Of a stretch of DNA of 64,000 nucleotides, positions 44,316 to 53,034 are shown piece by piece. The stretch comes from Lautropia dentalis. Its GTDB lineage: Bacteria; Pseudomonadota; Gammaproteobacteria; Burkholderiales; Burkholderiaceae_E. The notes beneath the pieces are model-generated. The model saw only the letters and a program-made list of their open reading frames with translations, searched no databases and was not told where the DNA came from. Both the position numbers and the translations under genes were made by a program. The stretch covers positions 1,271,008 to 1,335,007 of the forward strand of contig NZ_RRUE01000001.1 in the NCBI RefSeq assembly GCF_003892345.1, written 5' to 3'. Numbering within the stretch: position 1 is the first letter of the stretch; each line of letters begins with the position of its first letter.

Positions 44316-44476
44316 CTGGCAGGATATTGGCATGGTCGGGCAGGCATTCATCGGGCTTAGGTGAATGTCTGCCCTGAAAGGCATTGGCACAGGGCAGGCT
44401 GGTGTCCATCTGTGCACATGACTCATGCCCGGATTTCCGGGTGCAATTTCAATCCGCAACTTTCCAGGAGGTAAAT

Positions 44477-44704
44477 ATGCGTGATCTGAACATGAATGAA
44501 ATAGACATGATTTCCGGTGGTGACCGGAGTGGCGCGACGGCCGTTGGAGCAGCCGGTTTCGGTGTGGCCGGAGCAGTAGAGGGGGCAAAGATCGGCGGCT
44601 CGATGGGTACTTTCGGTGGTCCAATCGGTGCAGTCGTTGGTGGTTTGGGCGGCGCAGTGGTGGGCGGAGCCATTGGCTACGCAGCCTACGAGCTGGGCAA
44701 GTAG
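44477..44704 (+). CDS. Double-glycine-leader bacteriocin-like peptide 2
   Basis: A 75-residue precursor, almost identical to peptide 1: leader MRDLNMNEIDMISGG with a true Gly-Gly before the cut, then DRSGATAVGAAGFG and the same Gly-zipper body to AAYELGK. AGGAGG at 44466-44471 precedes the ATG by five bases. The differences concentrate in residues 11-20. Its start lies 836 bases after the start of gene 1, so the two peptide-immunity cassettes are a tandem duplication. The pair might act together or as separate peptides. Confidence 0.82.
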   Translation: MRDLNMNEIDMISGGDRSGATAVGAAGFGVAGAVEGAKIGGSMGTFGGPIGAVVGGLGGAVVGGAIGYAAYELGK

Positions 44705-44724
44705 TAAATCGGGAGAAGCATGGA

Positions 44725-44753
44725 CCGGATCATGAGCGCAGCTCATGATCCGG
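44725..44753 (+). repeat. Perfect 13-bp hairpin after peptide gene 2
   Basis: CCGGATCATGAGC (44725-44737) and GCTCATGATCCGG (44741-44753) pair perfectly around GCA. It is the counterpart of the hairpin at 43891-43917, with the core GGATCATGAGC kept and outer pairs changed on both arms. Confidence 0.75.
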
Positions 44754-44834
44754 AATGGCGTCCATCCGGAAACCATATACTTAAGGAGATATGCGAGCCC
44801 CAACATTTCCTCTCCATTCAGAAAGAGGTTTGCA

Positions 44835-45101
44835 ATGCAAATATATATTCCCGATCACATACTGATTATCCTTGTTGCATACTACATGTGCCTGTTCGCC
44901 ATGGGCACCAGCATGGGCAGACTTGGTTGTTTCAGCCCAGGAGGCATCACGGTGGCAACCGGTTTCATCCTCGCTAGCGTTGCCATGTTTATTCTGGACA
45001 GAAATCATGTCGTCTCCTTTCCTCTCTACCTCACCATCATCATTTCTGTAGGGCAGGTTTTTATCGTCACCTCGCTGTATTACTTCATCAATCGCCCCTG
45101 A
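44835..45101 (+). CDS. Small membrane protein, putative immunity protein 2
   Basis: An 88-residue protein with three helices (ILIILVAYYMCLFAMGTSMG, GITVATGFILASVAMFIL, FPLYLTIIISVGQVFIVTSLYY). It is paralogous to the 44007-44315 product, and more diverged from it than the two peptides are from each other. That divergence would be expected if each immunity protein is tuned to its own peptide. GAAAGAGG six bases before the ATG at 44835 decides this start over one 30 codons upstream. DNA is AT-richer than the core genome. Confidence 0.65.
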   Translation: MQIYIPDHILIILVAYYMCLFAMGTSMGRLGCFSPGGITVATGFILASVAMFILDRNHVVSFPLYLTIIISVGQVFIVTSLYYFINRP

Positions 45102-45411
45102 GTGCGCAGGTTCTGCGGAAATCCCATTCCAATAGCCCTGCCATTGCCGGAAGAGGATGTCTTCTGCCTCCCCAATCCCGCGCCAAAAAGCGTTCACACA
45201 CATCTTGTGCAGTCGTGTTTCACTGCCTGTGGCTTCCAGTTTCCGGAGGGGGTAACCCCGGATTTAGGGTTGTTTCCTCGCGCCACGCTGGCGTGCCCGG
45301 GGGCCGCAACACACAGGCAACAAAAAACCGGCCGGATCAGAGGATCAAAGCCGGTTTCTTGCGAGGGGGTCGAGCCGCCCAAGGGGCGGCCTGACTGACG
45401 GGGTGGGGTGA
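45102..45411. other. Gap between immunity gene 2 and the Bax-inhibitor-1 gene
   Basis: 310 bases without a gene. It contains part of a dispersed repeat (45236-45300, related to 41570-41650) and the minus-strand terminator at 45322-45357. Confidence 0.5.
45322..45357 (-). terminator. Rho-independent terminator of the Bax-inhibitor-1 gene
   Basis: Read on the minus strand, AACCGGC and GCCGGTT arms with a 16-base loop are followed by a run of T (plus-strand AAAAAA at 45322-45327). It lies about 55 bases after the stop of the gene ending at 45412. Confidence 0.75.
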
Positions 45412-46104
45412 TCAGTCGTTGCCGCCGCCGATGCCGAACAGTGCCAACAGGTTGCTGAACACGTTGTACAGGCTGATGTAGACCGACAGCGTGGCCATCA
45501 CGTAGTTGGTCTCGCCGCCGGTGACGACCCGGTTCAGATCGAACAGGATGAAGAGCGAGAACACCACGGTGCTCAGGGCCGAGATGGCCAGCATCATGCC
45601 CGGGATCTGCAGGAAGATGTTGGCGAACGCCGCCAGCAGGATGACGATCATGCCGACGAACAGCCAGCTGCCCATGCCGGAGAAGTCACGCTTCGAGACG
45701 GTGGCGATGGTAGCCATGACACCGAAGATGGCGGCCGTGCTGCCGAAGGCCATCATGACGATGGAGGTGCCGTTGGCCATGCCCAGTACGTAACCCAGCA
45801 GCCGCGAGAGCATCAGCCCCATGAAGAAGGTGAAGCCCAGCAGCAGTAGAATACCGGCGCTGCTGTTTTTGTAGCGGTTGATGGCAAACATGAAGCCCCA
45901 GGCGATGGCCAGGAAGGCGATGAAGCCGATGGCCGGACTGCCGGCAAAGAGGGAGAAGCGGGTGGCAATGCCGACCCAGGCGCCGATGACGGTGGGAATC
46001 ATCGACAGGGCCAGCAGGCCATAGGTGTTGCGCAGCACGCGGTTGCGGGTTTCGGTGCTGACCGCAGCATCCTGATAGTGGGGGGAGAGTTGGTCGATCG
46101 CCAT
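45412..46104 (-). CDS. Bax inhibitor-1 / YccA family inner-membrane protein
   Basis: A 230-residue protein with seven predicted helices, starting MAIDQLSPHYQD and including NTYGLLALSMIPTVIG, FMFAINRYKNSSAG, FTFFMGLMLSRLLGYVLG and SVYISLYNVFSNLLALFG. The last of these is the family signature near the C-terminus. E. coli YccA modulates the FtsH protease. FtsH partners HflK and HflC are encoded at the far end of this window, though not in the same operon. GGAG precedes the ATG at 46102-46104. The leader region holds a 50-bp palindrome. Confidence 0.9.
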   Translation of the reverse strand: MAIDQLSPHYQDAAVSTETRNRVLRNTYGLLALSMIPTVIGAWVGIATRFSLFAGSPAIGFIAFLAIAWGFMFAINRYKNSSAGILLLLGFTFFMGLMLSRLLGYVLGMANGTSIVMMAFGSTAAIFGVMATIATVSKRDFSGMGSWLFVGMIVILLAAFANIFLQIPGMMLAISALSTVVFSLFILFDLNRVVTGGETNYVMATLSVYISLYNVFSNLLALFGIGGGND

Positions 46105-46159
46105 GGAATGGTCTCCGGAAGGGGAAAGGGGGCCAAAGTCAGACAATGGGCCAGTGGAA

Positions 46160-46223
46160 CATGTCATGAACGCATGGGTCTGTACAGAAACCCATGGGGT
46201 CATGACATGCTGCGACCATTATA
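46160..46223 (-). promoter_or_regulatory. Promoter and 50-bp palindrome upstream of the Bax-inhibitor-1 gene
   Basis: On the minus strand a TATAAT (46218-46223) is followed by an interrupted palindrome at 46160-46209 with arms CATGTCATGA and TCATGACATG and inner arms CATGGGT and ACCCATG. The -35 is weak. The palindrome would lie just after the transcription start, as an operator or a leader hairpin 56 bases before the ATG. Confidence 0.6.
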
Positions 46224-46430
46224 GACGTGCAACCTGCTGTTTCGGTTGACAGTTTTCCGCTTTTCGGCGGCCTGTCGGCTACTCTGGTCGGCCGGGGAAT
46301 CATTCCTTACACATGGTGGCGAGAGAGCAGTGCCACAAGGGGTCAGCCGGCAGGTGGGGGGCAGTCAGTTCTAGCGACATTGCCGCAGCATCAGCCCCCG
46401 TCGAAGTCGCCATGGGCGAATCCTGGAAGC
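46224..46430. other. Intergenic region left of structured repeat copy 3
   Basis: About 200 bases with TTGACA at 46246-46251 on the plus strand but no matching -10. No gene is visible. Confidence 0.35.
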
Positions 46431-46597
46431 GGCATGGGGAGCGGGAGGCTCCTGCGGCGATTTCGCGGTAGCCGTGGAACCTTTTTTGCCCACAGGGCAA
46501 AAAAGTTCACAGGCGCCTGTTTTTGCCGGCCACGACGAAGGTCGTGGACGTCAAAAACGGGCTGAGCGCATGAGCCGCAGGAGTCTCCCGCTCCCCG
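46431..46597 (+). repeat. Large branched structured repeat, module I, copy 3 with altered arms
   Basis: Outer arms 46436-46458 and 46574-46596 pair over 23 bases with a single G.U. Hairpin 1 is CTTTTTTGCCC-ACA-GGGCAAAAAAG (46481-46505), perfect but different in sequence from the other copies. Hairpin 2 has CCACGAC-GAAG-GTCGTGG with outer GTTTTTG/CAAAAAC (46519-46558), again changed on both sides. The connectors GCGATTTCGCGGTA and GAGCGCATGA are kept. Confidence 0.88.
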
Positions 46598-46725
46598 CGT
46601 CGCCCTGCCCGCAAGTCGCCCGTAAGCCGCCTCCTGCCTGTCGGCAACACGGGTCGCAAAGCCAGGGGTCACCCTTCCGTTCCCGATTGACCGTCCGTGA
46701 CGGTGTAAGCGCCGTTCATTCCGGC

Positions 46726-46731
46726 TATAAT
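46726..46731 (+). promoter_or_regulatory. ndk: Probable -10 element of ndk
   Basis: TATAAT in GGCTATAATGCAAG, about 90 bases before the ndk start. The -35 at the expected spacing is weak. Confidence 0.4.
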
Positions 46732-46822
46732 GCAAGATTGACCCAGCAAAGGGCGTGTGTCCTTTGTCCCAAATCAAGCCGCCCGCCGCCCTCTGGCGCA
46801 CCGGGCCACAACGGAGCTACCC

Positions 46823-47248
46823 ATGGCTGTCGAAAGAACCCTGTCCATCATCAAACCCGATGCCGTGGCCAAGAATGTCATCGGCCAGATCCTCGCCCGC
46901 TTCGAATCCGCCGGCCTGAAAGTCGTCGCTGCCCGCATGATGCAGCTCTCCAAGGCCGAAGCCGAAGCCTTCTACGCCGTCCACAAGGAGCGCCCCTTCT
47001 TCAAGGACCTGGTCGCCTTCATGATCTCCGGCCCCGTCATGGTGCAGGTGCTGGAAGGTGAAAACGCCATCCTGCGCAACCGCGAGCTGATGGGCGCCAC
47101 CGATCCCAAGAAAGCCGAAAAAGGCTCCATCCGCGCCGACTTCGCCGACAGCATCGACGCCAACGCCGTGCACGGCTCCGACGCTCCCGAAACGGCGGCC
47201 AACGAGATCGCCTTCTTCTTCCCATCGATGCAGATCTGCTCGCGCTGA
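46823..47248 (+). CDS. ndk: Nucleoside diphosphate kinase
   Basis: A 141-residue enzyme that transfers the gamma phosphate between nucleoside di- and triphosphates through a phospho-histidine. The catalytic histidine lies in [12 protein letters not shown]; other motifs are [29 protein letters not shown] and [15 protein letters not shown] six bases before the ATG at 46823 sets the start. Length is exact for the family. First gene of the long plus-strand core region. Confidence 0.97.
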   Translation: MAVERTLSIIKPDAVAKNVIGQILARFESAGLKVVAARMMQLSKAEAEAFYAVHKERPFFKDLVAFMISGPVMVQVLEGENAILRNRELMGATDPKKAEKGSIRADFADSIDANAVHGSDAPETAANEIAFFFPSMQICSR

Positions 47249-47345
47249 GCATCGTGTTTCGCGTGTGCCGGGCGGCGTTTGCTGCCCGGCCTGACGGCGC
47301 CGCCTTGTGTGCAGCCGTTTCGGAATGATGTCAGGAGTCATCGAC

Positions 47346-49097
47346 ATGGAAGCCGTACCGGTCCAGAACGGACCCCGTTCCACCATTCCCGAAGCGCCGC
47401 CGCAGGCTGGCGCCGTTTCTGCGTCTGCTGCGCGCGCCCACGCATCCGGCAGTGCCGGTGCGTGTGCATCCGCTCCGGCAGCCGGTGGCGTCGGCGCGCG
47501 CGCATCCGGCCAGATATCCCGTGCGGCCAGTGGCGCTGCACCCGGTGCAGCGCCCGGGGTCACGCCCCCCCGGACCGTCCGGGGGCCGGCCATCGTCTCG
47601 GCCCAGGTGGCCGCCGGCGAGGCCACCGACCGGACGGACGAAGCTTCGCGCGCCGCCATTGCGGCCATCGTGGCACTTTCGCCGGGTGAACAGGCCCTGG
47701 CCCGTGCCGGGCTGGCCGAAGACCCTGCAGGCGCCGGTGGTGCCGGTGCCCCTCATGGGATGGCCGGTGGGTCTGCCGGCGCGGCTGCATTGGAAGGTGC
47801 TGCGCAACCAGAGGGCGCAGCAGAAACAGCCGGCCCCGCCAGCACAGCGGGTGCTGCCAGTGCACCAGCCACCTCACGCATGCCGGGGGCCACGGCCGTG
47901 GCCCGCAAGGCCGCCGGCCCCGTCAACCTGCTGGGGCTGGACCGCAAGGGTTTTCTGGAATTCTGTGCTGGCCTGGGTGAAAAACCCTTCCGCGCCCAGC
48001 AGCTGATGCGCTGGGTGCACCAGCGCGGCGTCTCCGACTGGTCGGCCATGACGGATCTGGCGCGGGTCTTTCGCGAGCGCCTGCAGGATCAGGCCCTCAT
48101 CCGGGCCCCCGGCGTGCTGAAGGATCACACCGCCCGCGATTCCACCCGCAAGTGGCTGTTCGACGTGGGTGGCGGCAACGCGGTCGAGGCCGTGTTCATT
48201 CCCGAGGCGCGGCGTGGCACGCTGTGCGTGTCGTCGCAGGCCGGCTGTGCGGTCAACTGCAGCTTCTGCTCCACCGGCAAACAGGGCTTTTCGCGCAATC
48301 TCAACACCGCCGAAATCCTGGGGCAGATCTGGCTGGCCAACCAGCTGCTGCGCCAGCCCGGCGCCCAGCCGCGCTGGAACGGGTCCGACGACATGGCACG
48401 CATGGACGAAGACCTCGACGACGGTGGCGCCGAACGCCCCATCAGCAACATCGTCTTCATGGGCATGGGCGAGCCCCTGCTCAACTATGGTGCGCTGCTG
48501 CCGGCGCTGCGGGCGTTGCTGGACGACCACGCCTACGGCCTGTCGCGCCGCCGTGTGACGGTCTCCACCTCCGGCGTGGTGCCGCTCATCGACCGCCTGT
48601 CGGACGACTGTCCGGTGGCACTGGCGGTTTCGCTGCATGCCAGCAACGATACGCTGCGTGACCAGCTCGTTCCGCTCAACCGCAAGTATCCGCTGAAGGA
48701 ACTGCTGGCCGCCTGCCAGCGCTACCTGAAGGTGGCGCCGCGCGATTTCATCACCTTCGAGTACGTGATGCTCAACGGCATCAATGACACGGTGAAGCAC
48801 GCGCACGAACTGGTGTCGCTGGTGGCCGATGTACCCTGCAAGTTCAACCTGATTCCGTTCAACCCGTTTCCCAACTCGGGGCTGAACCGCTCGTCCGACC
48901 GCACCATCCGGCAGTTTTCGGAAGTGCTGCTGCGGGCCGGCATCGTCACCACCGTGCGGCGCACGCGCGGCGACGAGATCGATGCCGCCTGTGGCCAGCT
49001 GGCCGGCGAGGTGGTGGACCGCACCCGGCTGCGCGAGCGCACGGTGCGCATCCACCGTCCCGAGAAGGTGCTGGCCACCCAGGGGGCCGGCGCCTGA
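47346..49097 (+). CDS. rlmN: Dual-specificity 23S rRNA/tRNA adenine-C2 methyltransferase RlmN with long N-terminal extension
   Basis: A radical-SAM enzyme methylating A2503 of 23S rRNA and A37 of some tRNAs. The cluster cysteines are C301, C305 and C308 in CAVNCSFC; other parts are [44 protein letters not shown] and FNPFPNSG. Normal length is about 380; here 583 residues because of about 190 Ala/Gly/Pro-rich residues before [13 protein letters not shown] and a 15-residue acidic loop ([14 protein letters not shown]). AGGAG nine bases before the ATG at 47346 supports the long form. Confidence 0.93.
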   Translation: MEAVPVQNGPRSTIPEAPPQAGAVSASAARAHASGSAGACASAPAAGGVGARASGQISRAASGAAPGAAPGVTPPRTVRGPAIVSAQVAAGEATDRTDEASRAAIAAIVALSPGEQALARAGLAEDPAGAGGAGAPHGMAGGSAGAAALEGAAQPEGAAETAGPASTAGAASAPATSRMPGATAVARKAAGPVNLLGLDRKGFLEFCAGLGEKPFRAQQLMRWVHQRGVSDWSAMTDLARVFRERLQDQALIRAPGVLKDHTARDSTRKWLFDVGGGNAVEAVFIPEARRGTLCVSSQAGCAVNCSFCSTGKQGFSRNLNTAEILGQIWLANQLLRQPGAQPRWNGSDDMARMDEDLDDGGAERPISNIVFMGMGEPLLNYGALLPALRALLDDHAYGLSRRRVTVSTSGVVPLIDRLSDDCPVALAVSLHASNDTLRDQLVPLNRKYPLKELLAACQRYLKVAPRDFITFEYVMLNGINDTVKHAHELVSLVADVPCKFNLIPFNPFPNSGLNRSSDRTIRQFSEVLLRAGIVTTVRRTRGDEIDAACGQLAGEVVDRTRLRERTVRIHRPEKVLATQGAGA

Positions 49098-49444
49098 GTT
49101 CCCGGCGGGCAGGTGGCCTCCTGTGAGTGCTGGCCTGTTTTCCGGGGCGCTGTCCTGCCGGGGGCTGGCCTGTCTGCCCCGTTGGGGCACGCGGATGCCG
49201 GTGTGGGGCACGACGCTGCCTTGCGAGCAGGTGGCCGTAAACCGGTGCGCGTCACGGGGCCGGCGTGCCTGCGTTCAGGGGAAGGGCACCAGAACTGCCT
49301 GCAGCGGCCCGTAAAAGGGTCGGTCTCCCGACAAGTGGTGGGACGGGTGCAGGCAGACGGTATCCTGTGGCGTGCGCGCCATGGCGTCACGGCCACGGGC
49401 AGGGCATCATCACGGATGGATCGACGTTTTTCACGGATGGAACA
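49098..49444. other. Gap between rlmN and pilW
   Basis: 347 bases, GC-rich, without a convincing gene. TATCCT near 49360 could be a -10 of the pilW unit. Several GGCTGGCCTGT-like short repeats are present near 49130-49170. Confidence 0.35.
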
Positions 49445-50398
49445 ATGAAGCTGCAAGCAAAACTGATTCTGGCATTGGCGCTCGGCCTGGGCATGGCTGG
49501 TTGCGTCACCACCGAAACGGTCAACAACAAGGGCGGCGGTTCGCCCGCCGGTGGCTCCTCGGGTGACAGCGTGTCGTCGGTCAGCAGCCAGGTCTCGCCG
49601 GCCGAAGAGAAACGCCGTCGTGCACGCATCCGTCTGGAGCTGGCGGTCAGCCATTACCAGTCGGCCAACATGCCGCTGGCCCTGCAGGAAATCGACCAGG
49701 CCATCAAGATCGATCCCGACTACGCTGCCGCCTGGGGCATGCGCGCACTGGTCTACGCCGCCATGAACGATGGCGAGCGGGCCGATGCCAACTTCCGCCA
49801 GGGCCTGAAGCTCACGCCGAAGGATCCGGAACTGAACAACAACTACGGCTGGTACCTGTGCCAGACCGGACGCCAGCGCGAGGCCATCCGCTACTTCGAC
49901 GTGGCCGCTGCCGACCACACCTACGCCACGCCGGCCAAGCCGCTGCACAATGCCGGCATCTGCCTGATGCAGGTGGGTGACGACAGTGGTGCCGAGGGCT
50001 ACCTGCTCAAGGCCTTCAAGCTGGATCCGTCCAATGCGGTGGCCATGTTCAATCTGGCCGAGCTGTACCTGAAGCGTGGTACCTACGACCGGGCGAAGTT
50101 CTATTCCGACCGCCTGCTGTCCACCTACCAGCCCACGGCCGAAACCCTGTACCAGGGCATTCGAGTGGCGCAGCTGGGCAACAACACCAGCTACGCCGAC
50201 CAGCTCGAAGTCCAGCTGCGCAACCGCTTCCCGCAGTCGCCGGAAGTGGCAAAACTCGACCAGCATGGCCAGGGCCAGTCCGACGGCAGTGACCAGCAGC
50301 ACGGTGAAGGCCAGTCGTATGGCGGCGATCATCAGCACGGTGGCCAGCATGGAGCAGGGCAGTGGGATGGCCAAAGCCAGCATGGACAGGGACGGTGA
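49445..50398 (+). CDS. pilW: Type IV pilus biogenesis lipoprotein PilW/PilF (TPR)
   Basis: A 317-residue outer-membrane lipoprotein pilotin. The signal and lipobox end GLGMAGC (C20). A short Gly/Ser linker precedes at least four tetratricopeptide repeats (RRRARIRLELAVSHYQ, ALQEIDQAIKIDPDYAAAWG, NNNYGWYLCQTGRQREAIRYF, PSNAVAMFNLAELYLKRG). It helps the pilus secretin assemble. After the TPRs is a 50-residue Gln/Gly/His-rich tail (QHGQGQSDGSDQQHGEG...) not typical of the family. Its DNA is a tandem repeat running over the stop codon into rodZ. Confidence 0.9.
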   Translation: MKLQAKLILALALGLGMAGCVTTETVNNKGGGSPAGGSSGDSVSSVSSQVSPAEEKRRRARIRLELAVSHYQSANMPLALQEIDQAIKIDPDYAAAWGMRALVYAAMNDGERADANFRQGLKLTPKDPELNNNYGWYLCQTGRQREAIRYFDVAAADHTYATPAKPLHNAGICLMQVGDDSGAEGYLLKAFKLDPSNAVAMFNLAELYLKRGTYDRAKFYSDRLLSTYQPTAETLYQGIRVAQLGNNTSYADQLEVQLRNRFPQSPEVAKLDQHGQGQSDGSDQQHGEGQSYGGDHQHGGQHGAGQWDGQSQHGQGR

Positions 50399-50435
50399 GA
50401 TGGCGAAAGCCAGCATGGGGAAGGACAGTGACATG
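50367..50435 (+). repeat. 33-bp tandem repeat across the pilW stop and rodZ start
   Basis: ATGGCCAAAGCCAGCATGGA... (50368) and ATGGCGAAAGCCAGCATGGG... (50400) are adjacent near-copies, about 33 bases long, and a third ATGGCACC begins at 50433. They are read in two frames: as the Gln/Gly/His tail of PilW and as possible alternative starts of rodZ. Confidence 0.8.
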
Positions 50436-51107
50436 GCACCCGCCACGCTGAACGAAACCGGCCTGTCCGGCACGCCGTCCACGCCCGGACCATTCATTGC
50501 TGGTCTGGGGGCGCTGCAGCCTGCAGCCGGCAGTGACCACACGCGTGCCATCACCCCGGCTGACCTGCAGTCGGCTCGCGAGGCCCGCCGCTGGACCCGG
50601 CTGGATGTGGCCCGCCAGACCAAGTTCCAAGTGAGGCAGGTCACGGCGCTCGAGGAAGGGCGCTTCGACGAGCTGCCCGGCCGTGCCTTCGTGCGGGCCG
50701 CGCTGCGCAACTACGGCCAGCTGCTGGGGCTGGATGTGGCGCCGCTGCTGGCCACCGTGGGGGGGTATGCCGAACCGGCGCCGCTGACCGTGCGGCTGCG
50801 TTATTCGCAGGCCGCGCTGCAGGCCGACATGGGCGCCGAGTACGTGCCGCCCGGCCGCAGTCATGCCGGGCGCTGGTTCTTCGGACTGGCCGGCCTGGCC
50901 GTCGTGATCGGTGCTGGCGTGTGGTTTGGTGCCGATTCTGCCCGCTGGCAGCCGCAAAACTGGGTCGACCAGTTTCTTGCGTCCGGCAAGTCGGTAGAAT
51001 CTACCCCGGCCGTTCGCCGTTCCTCGGGCAAGGTAACCGAATCCGTCACCTGGAGCTGGGCGCCGGCCGATCAGACGCCTGCTGCAGGTACGGCAGGCTC
51101 CGAGTGA
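50433..51107 (+). CDS. rodZ: RodZ-like cytoskeletal anchor protein (short)
   Basis: A 224-residue protein. A helix-turn-helix of the RodZ type lies at about residues 45-110 ([51 protein letters not shown]). A single membrane helix follows ([21 protein letters not shown], about 150-170) and a short periplasmic tail. RodZ links MreB to the cell-wall machinery. The periplasmic DUF4115 domain of full-length RodZ is absent. AAGGA eight bases before the ATG at 50433 favours this start; ATGs at 50400 and 50415 in the tandem repeat are alternatives. Confidence 0.8.
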   Translation: MAPATLNETGLSGTPSTPGPFIAGLGALQPAAGSDHTRAITPADLQSAREARRWTRLDVARQTKFQVRQVTALEEGRFDELPGRAFVRAALRNYGQLLGLDVAPLLATVGGYAEPAPLTVRLRYSQAALQADMGAEYVPPGRSHAGRWFFGLAGLAVVIGAGVWFGADSARWQPQNWVDQFLASGKSVESTPAVRRSSGKVTESVTWSWAPADQTPAAGTAGSE

Positions 51108-51135
51108 CGCAAGAGAGAAGCACCCCCGCAGGAAG

Positions 51136-52449
51136 ATGACCGCACAGGCAGGCGACTCACGGCCGATGGCCGACAGCAACGACTCCATTCCCATGCCGGT
51201 GGGCGCCAGCCCCCGTCGCCGCACCCGCCAGGTGCGCGTGCGCTGGGATGACAACGAGGTCGTGATCGGCAGCGATGGCCCGGTGGTCGTCCAGTCGATG
51301 ACCAACACCGACACGGCCGAGGCCATCGCCACGGCCATCCAGACGCGGGCGCTGGCCAAGGCCGGCTCCGAACTGGTGCGCATCACCGTCAATACCCCCG
51401 CTGCCGCCGGTGAGGTGGGCGCCATTCGCGAGCAGCTCGACCGCATGGGCTGCAAGGTGCCGCTGGTGGGCGACTTCCACTACAACGGCCACAAGCTGTT
51501 GCACGACTTCCCCGAGTGTGCGGCCGCCCTGTCCAAGTACCGGATCAACCCCGGCAACGTCGGTTCCAGTTCGAGGCGCGATGACAACTACCGCGCCATG
51601 ATCGAGGCCGCCTGCCAGTACGACAAGCCGGTGCGCATCGGCGTGAACTGGGGCTCGCTGGACCAGGCCGTGCTGGCCCGGCTGATGGATGCCAACTCGA
51701 AACGCGCCAACCCGTGGGATGCCCAGGCCGTGATGCGCGAGGCACTGGTTACGTCCGCCATCGAGAGTGCGCAGGAGGCTGAACGCATCGGCCTGCCGGG
51801 CGACCGCATCGTGCTGTCGGCCAAGGTGTCGAACGTGCAGGACGTGGTGGCGGTGTATACCGAACTGGCCAGCCGCTGCGACTATCCGCTGCATGTGGGC
51901 CTGACCGAGGCCGGCATGGGCAGCAAGGGCATCGTGGCCTCGTCGGCCGCGCTGTCGCTGCTGCTGCAGAAGGGCATTGGCGACACCATCCGCATTTCGC
52001 TCACGCCCGAGCCGGGCGGTGACCGCAGCAAGGAAGTGATCGTCGCGCAGGAGATTCTGCAGTCGCTGGGCCTGCGTTCGTTTGCGCCGATGGTGGTGGC
52101 CTGCCCGGGCTGTGGCCGGACCAGCAGCACCTTCTTCCAGGAGCTGGCCGACCGCATCCAGCGCTATCTGCGCGAGCAGATGCCGGTGTGGAGTTCGCAG
52201 TATCCGGGGGTCGAGAACATGCATGTGGCCGTGATGGGCTGCATCGTGAACGGCCCGGGGGAATCCAAGCACGCCGACATCGGTATTTCGCTGCCCGGTG
52301 CCGACGAGTCGCCAGTGGCGCCGGTGTTCATCGACGGCGAGCGCACGGTGACGCTGAAGGGCGATCACATTGCCGAGGAGTTCCAGGCCATCGTCGAGAA
52401 CTACGTGGTGAAACGGTACGGGAAGGCGCAGGAGGCGGTGGCTGTTTGA
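51136..52449 (+). CDS. ispG: 4-hydroxy-3-methylbut-2-en-1-yl diphosphate synthase IspG (GcpE)
   Basis: A 437-residue 4Fe-4S enzyme of the MEP isoprenoid pathway, making HMBPP from MEcPP. Cluster ligands are C323 and C326 in CPGCGRTSS and C369 in [11 protein letters not shown]; other family parts are [20 protein letters not shown] and YRINPGNVG. Typical length. In Burkholderiales it sits between rodZ and hisS, as here. AGGA before the ATG at 51136. A structured repeat separates it from the acetyltransferase gene. Confidence 0.97.
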   Translation: MTAQAGDSRPMADSNDSIPMPVGASPRRRTRQVRVRWDDNEVVIGSDGPVVVQSMTNTDTAEAIATAIQTRALAKAGSELVRITVNTPAAAGEVGAIREQLDRMGCKVPLVGDFHYNGHKLLHDFPECAAALSKYRINPGNVGSSSRRDDNYRAMIEAACQYDKPVRIGVNWGSLDQAVLARLMDANSKRANPWDAQAVMREALVTSAIESAQEAERIGLPGDRIVLSAKVSNVQDVVAVYTELASRCDYPLHVGLTEAGMGSKGIVASSAALSLLLQKGIGDTIRISLTPEPGGDRSKEVIVAQEILQSLGLRSFAPMVVACPGCGRTSSTFFQELADRIQRYLREQMPVWSSQYPGVENMHVAVMGCIVNGPGESKHADIGISLPGADESPVAPVFIDGERTVTLKGDHIAEEFQAIVENYVVKRYGKAQEAVAV

Positions 52450-52469
52450 GGCTTGCCGTCTCATGGAAG

Positions 52470-52590
52470 ATGGCTTCGAGTGGGGCGCCCCGACAACCGG
52501 GCTTCGCCCGCCTGTCAGAAAGTCGTTCACGCGTACCGCGAAATCGCCGCGTGAGCCACCCGCTCCCCGGGGCGCTTTTCAGGTTCATAC
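52470..52590 (-). repeat. Structured repeat, module I, truncated copy (inverse orientation)
   Basis: Contains hairpin 1 (GACA...CGGGC-TTC-GCCCG...TGTC, then AGAAAG), the connector TACCGCGAAATCGCC and one outer arm (ACCCGCTCCCCGGGGCGC). It lacks hairpin 2 and the opposite outer arm. A single unit GGAAGATGGCTTCGAGTGGG, related to the units beside copies 1 and 4, precedes it. Confidence 0.75.
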
Positions 52591-52618
52591 AGCGCGGCTT
52601 CGGGTAATATTCTTGATC

Positions 52619-53014
52619 ATGATCCATTACTGCAATGACAGACCAATCACGGCCGAACAGCTTGCCGGCGTCTTCGACCGCTCGGGCATCCGTCGTCCCA
52701 CGCATGATCTGCGGCGCCTGCAGACCATGCTCGACCATGCGGACATCCTGTGGACGGCGTGGGAGGGCGAAGAGCTGGTGGGCGTGGCCCGTTCGATTAC
52801 CGATTTCGCCTATTGCTGCTATCTGTCCGATCTGGCCGTGGACCAGCGCTGCCAGAAGCAGGGCATAGGCAGGGCGCTGATCCAGCGCACGAAGGAACAG
52901 CTTGGCGACGAGGTCTCCCTGATCCTGCTCTCGGCCCCCGGCGCCATGGCCTACTACCCGAAGATCGGCATGGCCCACGCCGACAATGCGTTCATCATCA
53001 AGCGGAAAGGGTAG
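52619..53014 (+). CDS. GNAT-family N-acetyltransferase
   Basis: A 131-residue acetyltransferase with the acetyl-CoA-binding segment YLSDLAVDQRCQKQGIGRALIQ and the later strand LILLSAPGAMAYYPKIGM. The start at ATG 52619 gives MIHYCNDRPITAEQLAG, a usual opening for this subgroup. Substrate is unknown. It stands between two structured repeats and may be an accessory insertion into the ispG-hisS interval. A TAATAT near 52604 could be its -10. Confidence 0.85.
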   Translation: MIHYCNDRPITAEQLAGVFDRSGIRRPTHDLRRLQTMLDHADILWTAWEGEELVGVARSITDFAYCCYLSDLAVDQRCQKQGIGRALIQRTKEQLGDEVSLILLSAPGAMAYYPKIGMAHADNAFIIKRKG

Positions 53015-53034
53015 GGAGCCCCCTGGATCGTCTC

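Noticed and set aside
43641-44704. Phage holin or glycine-zipper structural protein for the small Gly-rich peptides
   Set aside because: The N-terminal MRDLNMNEID..SG(G/A) leader is typical of double-glycine precursors and no phage genes are nearby.
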